DNA from: Ktedonobacter sp. SOSP1-85
GTDB lineage: Bacteria; Chloroflexota; Ktedonobacteria; Ktedonobacterales; Ktedonobacteraceae
Assembly: GCF_016587415.1 (NCBI RefSeq)
Contig: NZ_BNJI01000001.1
Span: 2,457,501 to 2,521,500 of the forward strand
Direction of reading: 5' to 3'
DNA: 64,000 nt
Shown: positions 60,328 through 64,000 of the stretch, one piece after another
Layout: every line of letters begins with the position of its first letter
How positions within the stretch are numbered: position 1 is the first letter of the stretch
Made by a program: the position numbers and the translations under genes
The notes under the pieces: model-generated
Seen by the model: only the letters and a program-made list of their open reading frames with translations
Databases searched by the model: none
Told to the model about the DNA's origin: nothing

Positions 60328-60746
60328 TTTTTTTCTAGGAGTTCGAGGAGGACACCATTGGTGCCTTTGGGATGGATAAATATCGCGCGGCCCTCGGCGG
60401 CGAGGCGTGGCTGCTGATCGAGTACGGGTGCCTCCTGGGCCTGCATCTCCTGCAAGGCTTTATCGATATGCTCAACCTCCAGGCAGATATGATGTAGGCC
60501 CTCTCCACGCTTCTCTAGAAACTTGAGTAGGCTGGCATTGGTCGCGGCAGGCTCAATTAGTTCAATTTCGCTACCGCCGGGACCACCCATGGGCAGAAAG
60601 GCGATACGCACCTGCTCGCTTGGAACCTCTTTGATCTCGCGCGGCTCAATACCAAGTGTATCACGATAGAAGGTTAATGCCTGTTCAATGTTACGGACAA
60701 TGATAGCCACATGATCGATCCGCTTAGGGGTATTCTCGGCTGACAT
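60321..60746 (-). CDS. mce: methylmalonyl-CoA epimerase
   Basis: 141 residues of the glyoxalase/VOC fold. It interconverts the two epimers of methylmalonyl-CoA between propionyl-CoA carboxylase and the mutase. Metal ligands fit: His in RIDHVAIIV, Glu in IELIEPA, His in LHHICLEV, Glu near the end in LLELLE. The conserved RDTLGIEP and IFIHPKGTNG are present. The start is 16 bases from tag site 9; GGAG lies inside the tag's outer edge, so that element may supply its ribosome site. Confidence 0.94.
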   Translation of the reverse strand: MSAENTPKRIDHVAIIVRNIEQALTFYRDTLGIEPREIKEVPSEQVRIAFLPMGGPGGSEIELIEPAATNASLLKFLEKRGEGLHHICLEVEHIDKALQEMQAQEAPVLDQQPRLAAEGRAIFIHPKGTNGVLLELLEKNK

Positions 60747-60761
60747 TCTTTACAATGACTC

Positions 60762-60780
60762 CTCGCGCCTGCGGCGCTCG
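60762..60780 (-). repeat. palindrome tag, site 9 (CGAGCGCCGCAGGCGCGAG on minus strand)
   Basis: Most complete tag copy. It lies directly left of the palindrome and reads outward toward the epimerase start. Confidence 0.6.
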
Positions 60781-60781
60781 C

Positions 60782-60846
60782 CTGATAGGTGGTGTGGTAC
60801 ATGTTGACAGCCACAGGCTGTCAACATGTACCACACCACCTATCAG
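60782..60846. terminator. 31-bp palindrome after DUF402 gene (tagged)
   Basis: Arms 60782-60812 and 60816-60846, perfect, centre GCC-aca-GGC, 19 bp after the stop of the minus-strand DUF402 gene. Confidence 0.8.
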
Positions 60847-60864
60847 AATTACTTACTTATGGCG

Positions 60865-61428
60865 TTAGCTGTAGCTATGCTTTGAATGCTGGGATTGAAG
60901 AAGATCCGACTTTAGGCGATGAGGCACGGCGGAGAAAACGCCCAGGCTACGCTGAATGGTACTACTCAACGTACGCAGGGCCATAAGGGCGCTGATACGC
61001 GTCTCCTCGTCATAGCCAAGCGCATCCGCGGCCTGCTCGAACTCGGCCTGGGTCAGGACTTCGTACGAGAGATCGGGCTTGACCAGCATGCTCAGATCCA
61101 GGTCAACATAGGAAAGGCGCTCATATCCCAGGATAGCAGGCTGAATAATGGTGGCGTATGTATGAATCAGGCTCTCGCCGTCATAAAATGCGCTTAACAT
61201 GTACCAGCGCTCGGGCCAGAAGAATTGCAGACAATGTGAGCGCAGAGGGCGTGTCCCTCGCTCCCAATTCATCGGTGTACCAGCCGGCAGCCAGAGTCGC
61301 AAGGAACCCTGCGCCGCCTCTGCCTCTTCGTCCCCCACTTGCGTCTCAGCGCTCAACTGGTGTGCCTTCCACGAGCCACGTAGCGTCTTATCATAGTTAC
61401 GACACTCTACTAAAAAGTCTTGCCGCAT
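60865..61428 (-). CDS. DUF402-domain protein (FomD/Ntdp-like)
   Basis: 187 residues from ATG 61428, seven bases after GGGAG. The DUF402 fold is suggested by RWYMLSAFYDGESLIHTYATI (in part: MLSAFYDGESLIHTYATI), the YVDLDLSMLVKPD segment with paired Asp residues that bind divalent cation, and the following helical DEETRISALMAL. Family members are nucleoside di-/triphosphate hydrolases or FomD-like CMP-phosphonate hydrolases. The exact substrate is unknown. Monocistronic. Confidence 0.82.
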   Translation of the reverse strand: MRQDFLVECRNYDKTLRGSWKAHQLSAETQVGDEEAEAAQGSLRLWLPAGTPMNWERGTRPLRSHCLQFFWPERWYMLSAFYDGESLIHTYATIIQPAILGYERLSYVDLDLSMLVKPDLSYEVLTQAEFEQAADALGYDEETRISALMALRTLSSTIQRSLGVFSAVPHRLKSDLLQSQHSKHSYS

Positions 61429-61761
61429 ACATATACTCCCTTCCGTCGACCCCATAGTACGGAACTTATCTTGAAACGTCAAGCATAAAAGATACTTTTT
61501 CCCATTATGCCTGGCACTTTGCTTACTTCTGTCTGTTACATTGCAGTTTGAATAAACGCTTTGCGCCCACCTTTTATTCCGTAAATAGAGCTTTAACCCC
61601 TCCAGTGCCTCCGCACCTCATCCCTGGCCTTTCTTCTGGGGGCCTGGTGTTGTACAATACAAGCTGATGGGTGCTGGCGCGTGTTTCTACACCCTGCTTA
61701 CTACCCATATTACTACGTGCGCCTTGCTTGCCAGAAGGGCGCCAGCTTGTTGCAAGATCAG
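61429..61761. other. intergenic region upstream of the cyclase gene
   Basis: Divergent region. TACAAT at 61653-61658 is a possible -10 box. The plus-strand frame of the cyclase is open from 61597, and a TTG at 61747 is preceded by AGAAGGG, so translation may begin inside this region. Confidence 0.35.
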
Positions 61762-61935
61762 CAGAATAATCTTATTCCGAAACCCAACGTCACTGCCGTG
61801 ACTAGCGCTTCCCCCATTCGGGGACAAGCGCGCTCAGGGTTTTCGGATCAGAATAATCTTATTCCGAAACCCAACGTCACTGCCGTGACTAGCGCTCCCC
61901 CCATTCGGGGACAAGCGCGCTCAGGGTTTTCGGAT
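61762..61935 (+). repeat. two tandem copies of an 87-bp element with internal dyads
   Basis: Copies 61762-61848 and 61849-61935 differ at one base. Each holds an outer stem (CCGAAACCC / GGGTTTTCGG), a TCAC-tgcc-GTGA hairpin and a larger hairpin (AGCGCTTCCCC / GGGGACAAGCGC). The unit is 29 codons and stays open in the frame of the downstream gene. Confidence 0.93.
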
Positions 61936-61941
61936 CAGAAG

Positions 61942-64000
61942 ATGCGGACTGTTAAGAAATTTATGCGTTGCCCCAACTGCCAGACAATCAATCCAGCAAA
62001 TGCGAAGTTCTGTCTTGAGTGCGGGAATCGCCTGCTCGTTTGCCCCAACTGCCAGACGGTAAACCTGCCCATCGCCAAGTTCTGTATTGAATGCGGCACC
62101 AGGTTACAGGCGGCACAAACAAAGGCCAGCGTAGGCGGTCCTACCGCGCCAATGTCAGTCGTACAGGCAGAGACACGAAGTCCGAGCAATACAGCGCCTC
62201 TACCAGCGCCCACGTCCACGGCTTCCTCTCTCCTTTTGCCACCTGAGGAGCGGCGTGTTGTCACCATCATGTTCGCCGATATCACTGGCTCAACGCCCCT
62301 GGCAGATCGCCTGGACCCCGAAGATATGCGTGCCATTCTGACAGGCTATTTTAACTTGATGACGCAGCAAATCCGCAAACATGGCGGCATCGTTGAGAAA
62401 TATATTGGTGACGCAGTCATGGCGGTTTTCGGCGCGCCTATCGCGCATGAAGATGATCCCGACCGGGCTATTCGCGCCTCTTTAGACATGCAAACGGCAC
62501 TTAATCAATTCAATGAGCAACGCGGCAGGCTCGATCCACAGGCCACGCGCCTGCAAATGCGTATCGGCATTAACACTGGCGAGGTCGCCATTCCCAATAG
62601 TAATACGCACCAGAGACAGGATTTTCTCATTACAGGTGACGCAGTCAATGTAGCCGCGCGTCTACAACAGGCGGCCGCGCCCGATACAATTCTCGTTGGC
62701 GAGCGCACCTACCTTACGACGCGCGAGGTCTTCGAGTTTAGCCCTATGGCGCCCTTACAGCTCAAAGGAAAAGCTGAGCCAATCACAGCCAGCGTCGTAC
62801 TAAATGAGCGCAAGGGCATTTCAACCACAGATCAACATCCACGCGGCATCAAGGGCCGCCAGGTCAGGCTGGTAGGGCGCTCCCTTGAGCTAACCTTGAT
62901 TCATGCCAATTATGCGCGCGTCCTCGCCGAGCGTCAGCCACATCTCATCACAATCCTGGGTTCACCCGGCATCGGTAAATCACGACTCGTCAGAGAATTT
63001 ATTAAGCGCGAGCAGGAAAAGGTCAAGAGCGCTTCGTCCTATGGTAAACTGGTGGTTCCCCGCGTGCTCAAGGGACGCTGCCCTCCCTATGGCGAAGGCA
63101 TCACATACTGGCCGCTCATCGAGATCCTGCGCTCACTCCTACCTATTGAGGAGAGCGAGAGCAATGAACAATACCTGGCCCGCCTCTCTGAGCGCATCAA
63201 ACAGGCCCTGCAACGTTCACATCGCACCGAGTCGGCGGACGAAATCGTTAACACCATAATCCGTAGCGTTGGTCGTGGCCTGGATGAGCGACAGGGTAGC
63301 CCCGAGAAAGAGAAAGGGAAAGAGCTCAGTCCCAAGCAGATCAGCAACCAGGCAGGTCCTCTCCTACGGGCCTGGCGCATCTTTCTGGAAGCCCTGGCGG
63401 AGGAGCAACCACTTATAATCGTCGTCGATGATCTACAATGGGCGAATGAGGCGCTTCTCGACCTGCTGGAATACCTGACCGACCGCGTCACTGATGTGCC
63501 GATTCTCTTCCTCTGCCCAGCTCGTCCCGATTTCTTTGAGCGGCGGCGTGAATGGGGTGGAGGCCGCCGTAACTTTACGACAATTGAGCTGGATGCCCTC
63601 TCGCCCGAGGAAAGTAGTGAGCTCATTGATGCCCACCTCAATACGGAAGAGTTCCCTGAGTTCCTGCGCCAGTCGATCCTGGCCCGCACCGAGGGAAACC
63701 CCTTCTTTGTAGAAGAAATCATTCGCATGCTGATCGATCAGGGCACGCTGATATATGAAAGCGATCCCAATACAGGGCAGGACTACTGGCGGCTGGGGCG
63801 CTATAACGAGATGGATTTTGGTGAGTTTGCCTCACCCTTAGAGCATTCCGATGAATTGCTCAATATGCCCTATCTTCTGCCAATGTCGCATCTGCCCGAC
63901 ACCATTCAGGGCGTGCTCGCGGCCCGCATCGACCTGCTCAAGTTTATTGAGAAACGTGTGCTCCAGCATGCGTCCATTATCGGGCGCACCTTCTGGCTCT
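61942..64000 (+). CDS. class III adenylate/guanylate cyclase fused to AAA ATPase, 3' end outside window
   Basis: At least 686 residues visible. Two N-terminal zinc ribbons (MRCPNCQTINPANAKFC and VCPNCQTVNLPIAKFC). The cyclase domain (about 95-280) has VTIMFADITGSTPLADRL with the metal Asp pair, KYIGDAVMAVFGAP and GDAVNVAARLQQAA. The ATPase part starts near 310 with Walker A LGSPGIGKSRL and Walker B LIIVVDDLQWANE, of the large MalT/AfsR-like type. It probably makes cAMP or cGMP under control of a large sensor. Start is uncertain: ATG 61942, ATG 61963, or TTG 61747, which would include the 87-bp repeats as coding sequence. Confidence 0.88.
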   Translation, partial: MRTVKKFMRCPNCQTINPANAKFCLECGNRLLVCPNCQTVNLPIAKFCIECGTRLQAAQTKASVGGPTAPMSVVQAETRSPSNTAPLPAPTSTASSLLLPPEERRVVTIMFADITGSTPLADRLDPEDMRAILTGYFNLMTQQIRKHGGIVEKYIGDAVMAVFGAPIAHEDDPDRAIRASLDMQTALNQFNEQRGRLDPQATRLQMRIGINTGEVAIPNSNTHQRQDFLITGDAVNVAARLQQAAAPDTILVGERTYLTTREVFEFSPMAPLQLKGKAEPITASVVLNERKGISTTDQHPRGIKGRQVRLVGRSLELTLIHANYARVLAERQPHLITILGSPGIGKSRLVREFIKREQEKVKSASSYGKLVVPRVLKGRCPPYGEGITYWPLIEILRSLLPIEESESNEQYLARLSERIKQALQRSHRTESADEIVNTIIRSVGRGLDERQGSPEKEKGKELSPKQISNQAGPLLRAWRIFLEALAEEQPLIIVVDDLQWANEALLDLLEYLTDRVTDVPILFLCPARPDFFERRREWGGGRRNFTTIELDALSPEESSELIDAHLNTEEFPEFLRQSILARTEGNPFFVEEIIRMLIDQGTLIYESDPNTGQDYWRLGRYNEMDFGEFASPLEHSDELLNMPYLLPMSHLPDTIQGVLAARIDLLKFIEKRVLQHASIIGRTFWL

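Overview
The window looks like chromosomal DNA of a filamentous, spore-forming Chloroflexota, most likely a Ktedonobacteria member. This is an inference from gene content (Ser/Thr kinases fused to extracellular receptor domains, ECF sigma factors paired with membrane WD40 or DUF5667 partners, DUF6391, DUF402 and YggT/YggU proteins, LytR-CpsA-Psr and L,D-transpeptidase wall enzymes) and from the style of the intergenic regions. No rRNA, tRNA or CRISPR array was seen.

Layout. 1-13 kb: end of a PIG-V-like mannosyltransferase, hisS, an ECF sigma/WD40 pair, a zinc-finger protein, an M24 peptidase, an LCP protein carrying a perfect 7 x 33-bp repeat, then the cell-division-associated operon pgeF-yggS-DUF6391-yggT-DUF167. 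13-32 kb: signalling. Two tandem paralogous kinase-receptor fusions, a degenerate histidine kinase, a complete OmpR-type two-component system divergent from two related exported proteins, two paralogous membrane proteins, an acyl-CoA synthetase and a kinase-TPR protein. 32-38.5 kb: quinone oxidoreductase, YceI, then the wall-precursor genes murF, ddl and a dipeptide epimerase. 38.5-53.4 kb: an accessory block with a GH3 glucosidase, a sedolisin fragment, a pseudo-receiver, sigma/DUF5667, and a thiol-rich arsenic-like module (MarR, ArsN1-type acetyltransferase, flavoprotein, frameshifted MFS, M28 peptidase, a 12-cysteine repeat peptide, SigZ). 53.4-64 kb: GMC oxidoreductase, L,D-transpeptidase, sulfurtransferase, acyl-CoA carboxylase beta with methylmalonyl-CoA epimerase, DUF402, and the start of a class III cyclase-ATPase.

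Two structural signals stand out. (1) Almost every core intergenic region holds a long, often perfect palindrome (arms 16-39 bp) whose stem sequence is unique at each site. Ten of them carry a conserved outward-reading tag (core GCGCCGYAGGCG). Three tagged ones sit between divergent genes, where no transcript ends. (2) The 38.5-53.4 kb block lacks these palindromes and is bounded by a ~125-bp, ~95% identical direct repeat of the 3' part of the epimerase gene, as expected of an inserted island or a recombined segment. Several genes in or next to the block are broken.
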